DNA from: a methane-oxidizing endosymbiont of Gigantopelta aegis
GTDB taxonomy: Bacteria; Pseudomonadota; Gammaproteobacteria; Methylococcales; Methylomonadaceae
Reading direction: 5' to 3'
Assembly (NCBI RefSeq): GCF_016097405.1
Contig: NZ_JAEHGD010000002.1
Span: 8,056 to 67,773 of the forward strand
Length of the DNA stretch: 59,718 nucleotides
This document shows positions 10,129 through 18,992 of the stretch, piece by piece. The translations under genes and the position numbers were made by a program. The notes under the pieces were generated by a model. That model saw only the letters and a program-made list of their open reading frames with translations. It had not been told where the DNA came from and ran no database searches. Numbering within the stretch: the stretch's first letter is position 1; each line of letters begins with the position of its first letter.

Positions 10129-10977
10129 GGGGCTGTTGCCGTTTTGAAAATCCCCTTGAAATTCAATAACTCCGCCACATAGATTGTTTATTTTGACTCA
10201 AAAACAAGCAAACTATGCCCCGACAAATGCTTACGGATGAACTTTGGGAGAAACTGAAGATAATTATGTTGAAAATGGGAATTTATGACAAACCTTGTCT
10301 TCGAAAAACAGTCGAAGGTATTTTTTATCGCTTGCGAGTAGGTTGTCCCTGGAGAGATTTACCCACGGCTTTTGGTAATTGGAATGCGGTATATAAACGA
10401 TTCAATGACTGGTCTCGTAAAGAAAAAACTGATGGTATTTTTAACGCCTTGGTTGTTGATCCAGACCTGGAATGGGAATTTATTGATGGGAGTATTGTGA
10501 AAGCACATCAGCATAGTAGTGGTGCGGCCTGTGAACAAGAAACAGCGATAGGGAAATCTGTCGCCGGGAACACCAGTAAAATTCATATGGCCGTTGATGC
10601 CTGTGGTCTTCCTATTCATTTCTCAGTGACAGGCGGCGAAGTTCATGACTGTAAAGAAGCACCGAAATTAGTTGCAGAGCTCCCAAAAGGTGACTATATA
10701 GTTGCTGACAGAGGCTATGACAGTGAAGCATTACGTCTTCAAATTAAAGACAAAGGGGCTGTTCCTGTTATCCCAAGAAAAAGAATTCAACTCGGGGAAA
10801 TGATGAAATGGATTGGTGTCTCTACAAATATCGCCATCTCGTTGAAAATGTGTTTGCAAGACTTAAGCATTTCAGAGCGATCGCCACGCGATATGACAAA
10901 CTCAAACGAAATTTTGAAGGCTCTATCGCTCTGGCTTGCGCCTTTTATGGTTACCTATGTGAAATGGCAACAGCCCC
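10129..10977 (+). mobile_element. IS5/IS427-like element copy 2 (849 bp, the only near-complete copy)
   Basis: Both terminal repeats (GGGGCTGTTGCC...) are present and the flanking TA is duplicated (10127-10128, 10978-10979). It holds the whole transposase region and a 5' leader with the palindrome TTGAAATTCAA about 30 bp from the end. Compared with the other copies it lacks one C in the subterminal C run and one T near the 3' end, so the second reading frame has no stop inside the element. It lies in flgL in the same orientation as the gene. It is the best local candidate for parent or helper of the deleted copies. Confidence 0.92.
10215..10977 (+). CDS. IS5-family (DDE) transposase in two frames
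   Basis: It starts MPRQMLTDELWEKLKIIM and contains the DUF4096-like start region with the motif GCPWRDLPTAFGNWN. The first catalytic Asp is in EFIDGSIVKAHQH and the second in IVADRGYDSEA. The frame then breaks at A5 (10778-10782). A shift of -1 (or one added A) is needed to read YKYRHLVENVFARLKHF, the Y-R-E signature that supplies the catalytic Glu. Only a frameshifted product of roughly 250 aa can be active. IS427-group elements are known to use such shifts; whether this one does is inference. Read-through past the element end results from a missing T near 10943. Confidence 0.8.
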
Positions 10978-11332
10978 TAATACTTCGGCCGATAGCGTGT
11001 TTGATGTGATTCAAACCTTTACCGCCCAATTGCGCGCAGGCACCCCTCGGCTGCGACATTAGGCCAGCTCGAGCCTTATCTTCAGAAAATGATCACCACC
11101 GAGTCGTCGGTCGGCGCACGGCTTAATTTGATCGAAAAACAACAAAATGCGCACGCCGATTATCTGCTGGATATGGAGACGGCTAAATCTAGATTAAAAG
11201 ATTTAGATTATGCCAGCGCCATCAGTCAATTCAATCAGGAAACCCTGGCGCTGCAAGCCTCGCAACAAGCTTTTGCCAAGGTACAAAATTTGTCACTGTT
11301 CCAATTTATTTGATGGCTGCTCGGGAAACAAA

Positions 11333-11365
11333 ACCTGAATCGGCATAGAAAGAACCGATTCAGGT
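11333..11365. terminator. Hairpin between convergent flgL and chemoreceptor gene
   Basis: The arms ACCTGAATCGG and CCGATTCAGGT form a perfect 11-bp stem with an 11-base loop. It sits 20 bases after the flgL stop and 6 bases after the end of the opposing gene, so it could stop transcription from both sides. There is no clear T tract, so its termination efficiency is uncertain. Confidence 0.55.
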
Positions 11366-11370
11366 ACAGC

Positions 11371-12758
11371 TCAAACTTTAAATTTTCCAATGGCGTTATT
11401 CAGGTCATCGGCCATTTTTTTGAGCTGAGAGATCGTTGAAGCTAATTCGTTGACTGAATTATTGTTTTCCTGCACTAACTCAGAAATTTTATCTACATCC
11501 CGGGAAACTTCTGTGACGACGGTATTTTGTTGCTCCATTGCATTGGAAATATCGGTTACCGAGCTGGCTACCGTATCGGTGTTTTCCTTAATTGTCGTCA
11601 TGCTACTGCCTGCTTTTTGGGCTTTTTCAACCCCTTCGGTAACATTTTTGCGGCCTTTTTCCATACTGATTACAGCCTCGGCCGCGTTGTTTTGAATTTC
11701 TTCAATAATTTTAGCCACTTCCTGGGTTGATTGTGATGTTCTTTCCGCCAGGCTTCGAACCTCATCGGCAACCACTGCAAATCCCCGTCCCTGCTCACCT
11801 GCGCGGGCAGCTTCAATGGCCGCATTGAGCGCCAATAAATTAGTTTGGGTCGCAATTTGGTTAATCACCTCGACCACGTCTGAAATTTGCTGGGAACTTT
11901 CACTCAATTGCCCGATAATCCGGGATGATTCTGAGACCGCATCGGCAATTTCTTGCATTTCTTCTACAGCGTCATTCACCACGGTATAGCCTTCATCGGC
12001 AACCTGGCCGGCCTGTAATGCCTGCTCGGCAGAAAGCGTGGTTTTGCTGGAAATTTCACGAATGCTGGCGGTCATTTGTTCCATTGCTGAGGCTGTTGTC
12101 AAGGCATATTGATTTTGGGTGTCAGAACTGGAGGCAATGATCTGTGATGCCTGCATTAACTGGTCGGAAGCAGTTTTGATTTGTTCAGCACCTTGTATGA
12201 TTTGGCGAATCACTTGCTTGAGATTGCCCTGCATGGTTTTTATCGCGAACAGTAAGCTGCTGTTATCACCGTCTTCTAGGTGGATGTCCCGTTGTAAATT
12301 ACCCTGAGCAATTTCCTTGGCGATTCCCCTGACATAAAAAGGATCAATGCCTAATTGCCCATACAATCGATTAGCGGTCGATATTGCATAGTAGACAGCG
12401 ATTATCACGGCTAACAAATAACTGCCTAGGGTTGAGGCCCACCAGGTTTGTTCTGTAACCTGATCGGTCAGCTCGATCGCCTGTTTGACATGCTCTGTTT
12501 TTAGCTGCCCGACCAGTTGAGTGATTTGTTCAGATTGTTCATCAAAACTTTCCATGATTCGGTTACCCGCTTCAAGACCTTCTGTGACATAAACTTTGGC
12601 CATCGTTTGACCTTCTTGATAATAGTGTTTAAAGACCTTGTCTAAATGAGACAGCTGGGCTAATTTTCCAGGATTATCCTGATAACGCTGGCGGAATTTT
12701 TCCAAGCTTTCTTCAAAATGCCTGGCGGCAGCTTCAGCTTCTCGATAACCGCCCCCTA
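11371..12758 (-). pseudogene. Methyl-accepting chemotaxis protein, 5' truncated
   Basis: The remaining 462 codons read from the IS boundary ([19 protein letters not shown]...) through part of a sensory region, one membrane segment ([18 protein letters not shown]), a HAMP-like stretch and a complete signalling domain. The tip motif [35 protein letters not shown], which binds CheA/CheW, is present. The first membrane segment, the start codon and promoter are missing because the reading frame runs into the IS3-type element at 12759. An internal TTG at 12705 is unlikely to be a real start. As it stands it cannot make a membrane-anchored receptor with a periplasmic sensor. Confidence 0.88.
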
Positions 12759-14412
12759 TGTCAACATACCTGTCGCCTAGGAAATTTTAAATCAGGAGAC
12801 AAAAATGAGCGTATTTAGCCAAGAATTTAAAGTACAATCAGTAGAAAAAGCATTATCCAGAAGACCAGAACAATCGCTAAAGCAAATTGCAGTTACTTTA
12901 GGTGTGGGTTACTCCACACTTCAAAAAATGGATTCGGTTAGCTAAGAAAAATCAACTCGAAAAAACAGAGTCAAACATGTCAAAAGAAAAAAAGCCCTCA
13001 AGATTGGAATACAGTAGAACGTTTTGAAGCCATTGTTCATTGTCATCATCTCACCGATGATCAGGCTAGCGCCTATTGTCGTGAACAAGGCATCTACTTA
13101 CATCATCTAAATACCTGGAAAGCGGAATTTTTGTCAGAATCTAAATCAACAGAATCCGTATATAAACAGGCGCAAACAAAACTCAAACAAGAAAACAAGC
13201 GTTTGCATAAGGAGCTAAACCGCAAAGAGAAAGCGTTATCAGAAACAGCGGCTTTACTGGTGTTATCAAAAAGTGCCAAGCGATCTGGGGGAAAAGGCGG
13301 CCGATTAATCGCCTACTCAGATCGCCAACACTACAGCGCACTCATTGATGAAGCCGTTGACAATGGAGCGCGGCAGAAATTAGCCTGTGAACTGGTGGGT
13401 ATATCAGCTCGAACCTATCAGCGTTGGAACCGGGGAGAAGGACTCTCAGAAGACCTACGACTGCACAATACAGCGCCTGTGCACAATCAATTATCCGAGG
13501 CCATCAAGCAAGAAATCATCACCGTGATTAATAAACCGGAATACAGCGCTTTAACGCCGCATCAAATCGTTCCGAGGTTATTGGATTTGGGCTGCTATCT
13601 CGCATCAGAATCAACCTTTTATCGTGTCATGAAAGCCCACAACCAGCTTAAGCACAGAGCTAAAGGAGCCGCAGGTCAGCATAATAAACCGCAGTCACTC
13701 AAAGCCACACAGGCCAATCAAATCTACTCGTGGGATATTACGTATTTATTAAGCCCCGTCAAAGGGCAGTATTTTTACCTCTACATGGTGATGGACATCT
13801 ATAGTCGGAAAATCGTAGGCTGGCAAGTTCATGATGCCGAATCAAGCGCACACGCTGCTGATTTGATCGAAGATATCGCTCGCCGGGAAAACATCGACAA
13901 AAAGCAATTGGTGATACATTCTGACAACGGCAGTCCGATGAAAGGCGCAACATTAAGGGCCAAATTGGTCGATTTAGACATTGCCACGTCGTTCAGCAGA
14001 CCTCGTGTCAGTAATGATAATCCTTATTCAGAATCGTTATTTAAAACAGTCAAATATCATCATACCTTTCCAGAAAACCCTTTTAAAACATTAAGCGAAG
14101 CCAGGAACTGGGTTGAAGCTTTCGTTTGTTGGTTCAACAATGAACATCAACACAGTGCGCTCAAGTTTGTAACACCCAACCAACGCCATAACGGCTTAGA
14201 CAGCGCCGTACTCGAAAAAGAAAACGAGTCATCGAGCAAGCAAAAAGAGACAATCCAGAGCGATGGAATGGACGACAAACACGAAATTTAACGCCCATTG
14301 GCCATGTTTATCTTAATCCGGATAAGGAAAATTTCAACACAACAGAATGTCAAGCAGCTTAATAAAATTCATTTCGTAAATTATTGCAAAAAATGCGACA
14401 GGTTGGTTGACA
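12759..14412 (+). mobile_element. IS3-family-like element (1654 bp) joining two broken genes
   Basis: The left end TGTCAACATACCTGTCGC and the inverted right end TGTCAACCAACCTGTCGC agree at 16 of 18 bases and begin with TG as in IS3-type elements. Flanks are ...CCTA on the left and TTTA... on the right, with no convincing target duplication. The left neighbour is a chemoreceptor gene lacking its 5' part; the right neighbour is cyaA lacking its 3' part. Both read on the minus strand, which suggests a deletion mediated by recombination between IS copies. Confidence 0.82.
12805..14291 (+). pseudogene. IS3-type transposase with rve integrase domain, two frameshifts near the start
   Basis: It starts MSVFSQEFKVQSVEKALSRR with a helix-turn-helix (SLKQIAVTLGVGYSTLQK). 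One extra A in 12923-12928 and one in 12987-12993 break the frame; correcting both gives a 494-aa protein. The catalytic domain is open from about 13131: the first Asp in SWDITYLLSP, the second in HSDNGSPMKG and the Glu in NPYSESLFKTVKYH, followed by WFNNEHQHSALKFVTP, a DDE integrase of IS3 type. The two upstream indels probably inactivate it unless the shifts are programmed. Two consecutive shifts in the same direction make programming unlikely. Confidence 0.8.
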
Positions 14413-15995
14413 TTTAGCGGCAGCCGGTAACAGGTTGGGCGCTGAGCCCATGATTTTCAGATAAAAACATTCGCGCGCCAGGGCAAGGCGTTTTTGGGAG
14501 CGCACTAGCCTGAGGTAGTTTTCGACTTTCTGATAGATCAGGAAATACGGGTCTAATGCGTCAAAATCCATATTACCGACATAGACAGAGCGTTTGATTT
14601 GATTAGCCAGCCAGCCGGTGTCTGGGTATTCACTGGCGTAAGCTTCCATTAAAAATAATTTCAATAATGATTTATACGGTGAATTCAGCGATTTATAAAT
14701 ATGCCACAGGGTGGCGCTGATAAACTCATCGGCGGGTACCTTGTCTAGGCCACCAAAATCAATAATATCTTGATCGGAAATAAAGCGATTGGTCAGCAGG
14801 TGGTTGATATAGTCGGTATAGTGTGCATCCTGCTCTGGTGGCACCAGCCACCAAGCCGGTGCTTTGCCTGCGACATAAATGGCCGTGCGGTAAAATTACT
14901 TCCAGTAACAAATAATGTTGGGTGTCGCCGCTGCTTTCAGATGAAATCGGATATGTTGACCTTGCCTGAATTGCACTGCATTCATCAAAAAAAAAATGGA
15001 CTTCCAGGTCTAGGGGCTGTTGCCATTTCACATAGGTAACCATAAAAGGCGCAAGCCAGAGCGATAGAGCCTTCAAAATTTCGTTTGAGTTTGTCATATC
15101 GCGTGGCGATCGCTCTGAAATGCTTAAGTCTTGCAAACACATTTTCAACGAGATGGCGATATTTGTAGAGACACCAATCCATTTCATCATTTCCCCGAGT
15201 TGAATTCTTTTTTTCTTGGGATAACAGGAACAGCCCCTTTGTCTTTAATTTGAAGACGTAATGCTTCACTGTCATAGCCTCTGTCAGCAACTATATAGTC
15301 ACCTTTTGGGAGCTCTGCAACTAATTTCGGTGCTTCTTTACAGTCATGAACTTCGCCGCCTGTCACTGAGAAATGAATAGGAAGACCACAGGCATCAACG
15401 GCCATATGAATTTTACTGGTGTTCCCGGCATTTCAAGGGGGATTTTCAAAACGGCAACAGCCCCTAAACTTTCTGCCCAAGTTTCAACCGCAGAAGCCTT
15501 TTTTTGCAGATGATCCAGTTGCTTTGAGTTCAGCGTACTGTCATGACATAACCAGATATCGATATCGCTGGTTTTGGAAAACGCCATACTGCCGACGCTG
15601 CCCATTAAAAAAATACCCTCGATAGCATATTGGTTCAGCGCTTTGCGGCGATAACGAAAATTCTTGAAGTATTGTCGGCAGGCTTGTAAGGCGATGGGGC
15701 CGGGTTTGAAGTCCAGGATGCCATAAGGCGTTTCGGTATCATGAAAGCCGGGTAATGCGGCATGGTTCTGATGAAAAATCAACGCCAGAATATCCAGAAA
15801 AACCCGCTGTCTGGGCAACAGGAATTGCTGAATATGTTGCAATCGCGACTGGTGCAGGACTTTGAAACGGCTAATGACTTGATGTAAGTCTTTACGGCCG
15901 ATTTCTTCACCGGGTGCGCCGAGCTTGATGGGCGTAAATTGTTTTTTTAACACGGTATCCGCTGATGTTTTCAAGAATGGTTCAAGTATAGACAA
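14413..15995 (-). pseudogene. cyaA: Class I adenylate cyclase CyaA, 3' truncated, split by an IS and frameshifted
   Basis: The N-terminal part (15995-15467) has the nucleotidyltransferase motif LMGSVGSMAFSKTSDIDIWLCHDS, where the paired Asp residues bind metal for cAMP synthesis. Copy 3 of the small IS follows. The frame resumes as LDLEVHFF and continues through SSESSGDTQHYLLLE, PPEQDAHYTDYI and TLWHIYKSLNSPYKSLLKLFLMEAYASEYP, all typical of CyaA. Apparent indels are an extra T in the run at 14987-14996, a missing T near 14945 and an extra base near 14895. The gene then ends at the IS3-type element after about 376 codons of a family usually over 800. It is a dead gene unless another copy exists. 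It lies 27 bases behind the DUF2835 gene, probably the same operon. Confidence 0.88.
15013..15464 (-). mobile_element. IS5/IS427-like element copy 3 (452 bp, shortest deletion derivative)
   Basis: Both ends are intact (GGGGCTGTTGCC in inverted orientation) with TA on each side (15011-15012, 15465-15466). Only the 3' half of the transposase remains. The junction joins the 5' subterminal CCCCCTTGAAAT to the codons following the internal GCCGGGAAC. The frameshift run has seven T (15208-15214), one or two more than other copies, which puts an early stop in the frame (VPVIPRKKEFNSGK). It cannot make transposase and could only move in trans. It is inserted in cyaA, same orientation as the gene. Confidence 0.92.
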
Positions 15996-16022
15996 GTTTA
16001 GGTGCTTGATACCGTGCAGCGG

Positions 16023-16247
16023 TCAGGAGATTTTTTTGAGGGCTACAAATTTATTTTCTGCCGTGAGCGTCATTTCAAACAAGCCGTTGATACCGTCCTG
16101 GGTCAAAAAGGGCTGCACCTTTCGGGCCGGAAATTCAATGATACGACCGTCCAGTGTTTTAGTGCGTATCGATGAATACGTACCTCGATAAACGCTCAAA
16201 AATTGCTCATAACGGATATTCAAATAAAAACGAAATGATTTATGCAT
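16023..16247 (-). CDS. DUF2835 family small protein
   Basis: 74 aa, MHKSFRFYLNIRYEQFLSVY, then FPARKVQPFLTQDGINGLFEMTLTAENKFVALKKI, which matches the DUF2835 pattern of a compact beta-rich protein. The function is unknown. It is immediately upstream of cyaA on the same strand. No signal peptide or membrane segment is visible. Confidence 0.85.
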   Translation of the reverse strand: MHKSFRFYLNIRYEQFLSVYRGTYSSIRTKTLDGRIIEFPARKVQPFLTQDGINGLFEMTLTAENKFVALKKIS

Positions 16248-16264
16248 CAGGGCTTAGGTTATCC

Positions 16265-16290
16265 AAAAAAAAGCCGGCCCGAGGGCCGGC
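16265..16290 (-). terminator. Rho-independent terminator of htpX
   Basis: On the minus strand GCCGGCCCTCGGGCCGGC forms an 8-bp GC-rich stem with a 2-base centre, followed by eight T. It starts 12 bases after the htpX stop codon, a textbook intrinsic terminator. Confidence 0.9.
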
Positions 16291-16302
16291 AGTTTAGAGT
16301 GC

Positions 16303-17178
16303 TCAACGGAGCTTTTCAAGCGCAGCAATGCGCTCTTCTAAAGGCGGATGGCTCATGAATAATTTTTGCACGTGACCGCCATTGATGCAGAAAGCAGCCA
16401 GTTGTTCTGGTAGGTCTTCAGGCTCATGGGAGCGCTGCAGAGCTCTGAGCGCGTTAATCATTTTTTGTTTACCCGCCAGACGAGCACCACCCTCATCGGC
16501 ACGGAATTCACGATAACGCGAGAACCACATGACTAGCATGGTGGCCAGAATGGATAACACAATCTGCATGACGATTTGTGTGATGTAATAGGCCGGCCCG
16601 TAACCGCGTTCGGTTTTAAATACAACCCGGTCAACGATGTGACCAATGACACTGGCGAAGAAATAGACAAAGGTATTGACCACGCCTTGCATCAGTGCCA
16701 TGGTGACCATATCGCCATTGCCGACATGGCTGATTTCGTGACCTAGAACCGCTTCGATTTCATCGGGACTCATGCTTTGCAGCAAGCCTGTGCTGACTGC
16801 GACTAGGGCGTTGTCCTTGCTCATGCCGGTAGCGAAAGCATTAGGTTCCGGTGCCTGAAAAATACCCACCTCCGGCATACCGATGCCCGCTTGACGGGCT
16901 AGTTTTGCAACGGTATCGACCAGCCATTGTTCGGTTTGGTTTTGAGGTCGCTCAATCACATAAACGCCCATGGCTTGTTTGGCGGACCATTTAGACATGG
17001 CTAATGATATGAATGAGCCGGTCATGCCAATAACGGCCGACATAATCAGCAATGCATTTAGATCCAGGTTTACGCCTTGGGCATCTAATGTTCCGCTGAT
17101 TCCAAGAAGATTAAAAACAATGCTAATGACCACTAAAATGGCCGCGTTAGTTGCCAGAAACAACAAAATTCGCATCAT
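16303..17178 (-). CDS. htpX: HtpX, membrane-bound zinc metalloprotease
   Basis: Inner-membrane M48-family protease for quality control of misfolded membrane proteins, 291 aa. Two N-terminal membrane helices (about residues 4-24 and 40-60) are followed by the zinc site HEISHVGNGD (HEXXH) and two further hydrophobic segments. The third zinc ligand lies in the EFRADEGGARLAG region. The start MMRILLFLATNAAI matches the family. It is divergent from the PQQ dehydrogenase gene with 114 bases between, and is closed by a strong terminator. Confidence 0.95.
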   Translation of the reverse strand: MMRILLFLATNAAILVVISIVFNLLGISGTLDAQGVNLDLNALLIMSAVIGMTGSFISLAMSKWSAKQAMGVYVIERPQNQTEQWLVDTVAKLARQAGIGMPEVGIFQAPEPNAFATGMSKDNALVAVSTGLLQSMSPDEIEAVLGHEISHVGNGDMVTMALMQGVVNTFVYFFASVIGHIVDRVVFKTERGYGPAYYITQIVMQIVLSILATMLVMWFSRYREFRADEGGARLAGKQKMINALRALQRSHEPEDLPEQLAAFCINGGHVQKLFMSHPPLEERIAALEKLR

Positions 17179-17292
17179 GACGATATTCCTTAAAGAGTTA
17201 AAGTTTAGGTTGTCTGAAATATAAGGGTGGTATGGGTTTTTTTCAAGCTATAGAGTGGTAAACTGGCAAAAAGTTTGTCACGGGAGAAAAAA

Positions 17293-18405
17293 ATGCAGAA
17301 AAATATTCGCTTATGGGTATTGTTCATCTGGGCTTATGCGACAAGTGCTGTGGCGATGTCACTAGAGCAAGTGTTATCGCATTTGAAACTGCCGGATGGT
17401 TTTAAAATTAGTTTGTTTGCCCAGAATGTTCCTAATGCCCGAACCTTGGCTTTAGGCGATGATGGTGTCGTTTTTGTCGGTACGCGGCAACAGGGTAGTG
17501 TTTATGCGCTGCAAGACAGTAATGGCGATGGTGTCGCCGATAAACGGTTTGTTATTGCTAAAGGCTTATATATGCCCAATGGTGTCGCGTATCGTAATGG
17601 CGATCTGTTTGTGGCAGAGACACATCGGATTATCCGGTATCGAAATATTCAGCAGCATTTAGGACAACGGCTAAACCCCGAAGTTGTTTACAACAAATTG
17701 CCCAGCGATCGGCATCATGGCTGGAAGTATCTGCGCTTTGGGCCAGATGGGAAACTATATACGGCTGTTGGTGCGCCATGTAATATCTGTTTACCAGGGA
17801 AGCCTATTTACACGGCATTGGTGCGTTTAAAGCCGGATGGCAGCGAGTTTGAAATATTAGCCCGAGGCATTCGTAACAGCGTCGGCTTTGACTGGCAGCC
17901 TGGTACGGAAGTGATGTTTTTTACCGACAATGGCCGCGATTACCTTGGTGATGACCAGCCGGCCGATGAGTTGAACCGCTGGCGTAAAAAAGGCGAACAC
18001 TTTGGCTATCCTTTTTGTCATGGCGGCGATGTGCTTGACCCCGAATTCGGGAAAGGAAAATCATGTCAAGATTATGTTCCCCCCGTATGGCAGTTTAAAG
18101 CGCATATGGCTCCCTTAGGCTTGCGTTTTTATACGGGGCAGCAATTTCCAGTACGCTATAAAAACCAGTTGTTTGTCGCGCAACATGGCTCTTGGAATCG
18201 AAGTAAACCGCATGGTTATCGGGTGGTCGTGATTAAATTTAAGGGCGATAAAGCCATTAGTGAACAGGTTTTTATTGAGGGTTGGCTAACATCTGACGGG
18301 CAGGTTTTAGGGCGACCTACCGATATTTTGCAAATGCCGGATGGTAGTTTGTTGATTGCCGATGATACGTTGGGTGTGGTTTATCGGGTAAGTTACCAAA
18401 AATGA
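17293..18405 (+). CDS. Secreted PQQ-dependent sugar dehydrogenase family protein (sorbosone dehydrogenase-like)
   Basis: Six-bladed beta-propeller of the soluble glucose/sorbosone dehydrogenase family. The start at 17293 (MQKNIRLWVLFIWAYATSAVA) gives a clear signal peptide and follows CGGGAGA; the in-frame TTG at 17275 is rejected. Family features are LGDDGVVFVGTRQQGSVYAL, the conserved catalytic-site-like RHHGWKYLRFGPDGKLY, DNGRDYLGDDQPADELN, and HGSWNRSKPHGYRVV. Oxidation of a sugar or aldehyde in the periplasm with PQQ is likely, but the substrate is unknown. It overlaps the nudix gene by 4 bases (ATGA), so the two are co-translated. Confidence 0.85.
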   Translation: MQKNIRLWVLFIWAYATSAVAMSLEQVLSHLKLPDGFKISLFAQNVPNARTLALGDDGVVFVGTRQQGSVYALQDSNGDGVADKRFVIAKGLYMPNGVAYRNGDLFVAETHRIIRYRNIQQHLGQRLNPEVVYNKLPSDRHHGWKYLRFGPDGKLYTAVGAPCNICLPGKPIYTALVRLKPDGSEFEILARGIRNSVGFDWQPGTEVMFFTDNGRDYLGDDQPADELNRWRKKGEHFGYPFCHGGDVLDPEFGKGKSCQDYVPPVWQFKAHMAPLGLRFYTGQQFPVRYKNQLFVAQHGSWNRSKPHGYRVVVIKFKGDKAISEQVFIEGWLTSDGQVLGRPTDILQMPDGSLLIADDTLGVVYRVSYQK

Positions 18406-18992
18406 GCAATAAGCAACTTCAAGTCATTGCTAAGGAAACCGTCTATCAAGGTTTTTTTCGGTTGGAAAAATATCGTTTGAAGCATACGTTGTTTCAAGGC
18501 GGTTGGAGCAATGAAATTGTTCGTGAATTATTTCGCCGTGGTGATTGCGTCGCCGTTTTGCTGTATGACCCGGTGCGTGATGAAGTGGTGTTGATCGAGC
18601 AATTCAGAATTGGCGCGGTGTTGCGTAAAAAACAGGCCTGGCTGCTGGAGATTGTCGCCGGTGCGGTGGAGCCAGGCGAAACGGCGGCGGAGGTGGCAAT
18701 TCGGGAAGCGGAAGAAGAAGCGGGCTGCAAAATTCAGGAATTGCGTTTGATCCACGAATTTTATACCACCCCTGGCGGCGCTTCTGAATGGCTCAGTTTA
18801 TTCTACGGGCGTATCGACAGCCGCAATGTTGGCGGTATTTTCGGGCTGGACCACGAAGATGAAGATATTCGGGTCAGTGCGGTTAAATTTGAACAAGCCT
18901 ACCAGATGATGGAGCAGGGCGAAATCGATTCAGCGATTCCGATTATCGCCCTGCAATGGTTATACATTCATCGCCCTGCATTACGCAGCTAA
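18402..18992 (+). CDS. nudF: NudF-like ADP-ribose pyrophosphatase (Nudix hydrolase)
   Basis: Hydrolyses ADP-ribose to AMP and ribose 5-phosphate. The Nudix box GAVEPGETAAEVAIREAEEEAG (GX5EX7REXXEEXG) is complete at about residues 84-105. The upstream motif VLLYDPVRDEVVLIEQFRIGA and the downstream FYTTPGGASEWLSLFYGRID are typical of the NudF/TrgB subfamily. At 196 aa it is slightly under E. coli NudF. Its stop codon overlaps the convergent glgX stop by 4 bases. Confidence 0.88.
   Translation: MSNKQLQVIAKETVYQGFFRLEKYRLKHTLFQGGWSNEIVRELFRRGDCVAVLLYDPVRDEVVLIEQFRIGAVLRKKQAWLLEIVAGAVEPGETAAEVAIREAEEEAGCKIQELRLIHEFYTTPGGASEWLSLFYGRIDSRNVGGIFGLDHEDEDIRVSAVKFEQAYQMMEQGEIDSAIPIIALQWLYIHRPALRS

Larger units (their letters stand above)
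8913..11313 (+). pseudogene. flgL: flgL (hook-filament junction protein 2), broken by two IS copies and a frameshift
   Basis: Three pieces are recognisable: 8913-9002 (MKISTAWSHQLGLNAVLLQQ), 9663-10128 and 10980-11313 (ending ETLALQASQQAFAKVQNLSLFQFI). Removing the IS at 9003-9660 with one TA gives the continuous reading SQLKLASGEKYLKPSEAPL, and removing the IS at 10129-10977 gives FGPTTNTSADSVFD. A further defect remains: the C4 run at 11043-11046 seems one C short, so the frame runs into a stop at 11060-11062 instead of continuing into LGQLEPYLQKMITTE. With the missing base restored the gene would encode 296 aa, normal for FlgL. Without FlgL the filament cannot attach, so motility is probably lost (inference). 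Confidence 0.93.

Noticed and set aside
9003-10977. The inserts in flgL as introns or inteins, because removal restores the frame
   Set aside because: They have IS-type inverted ends, a TA duplication, a DDE transposase and occur in both orientations; nothing resembles a self-splicing intron or intein.
12771-14344. Earlier placement of the IS3-type element ends using a GAAATTTT match
   Set aside because: The ends at 12759 and 14412 give an 18-base inverted repeat with 16 matches and begin with TG, which is much better.
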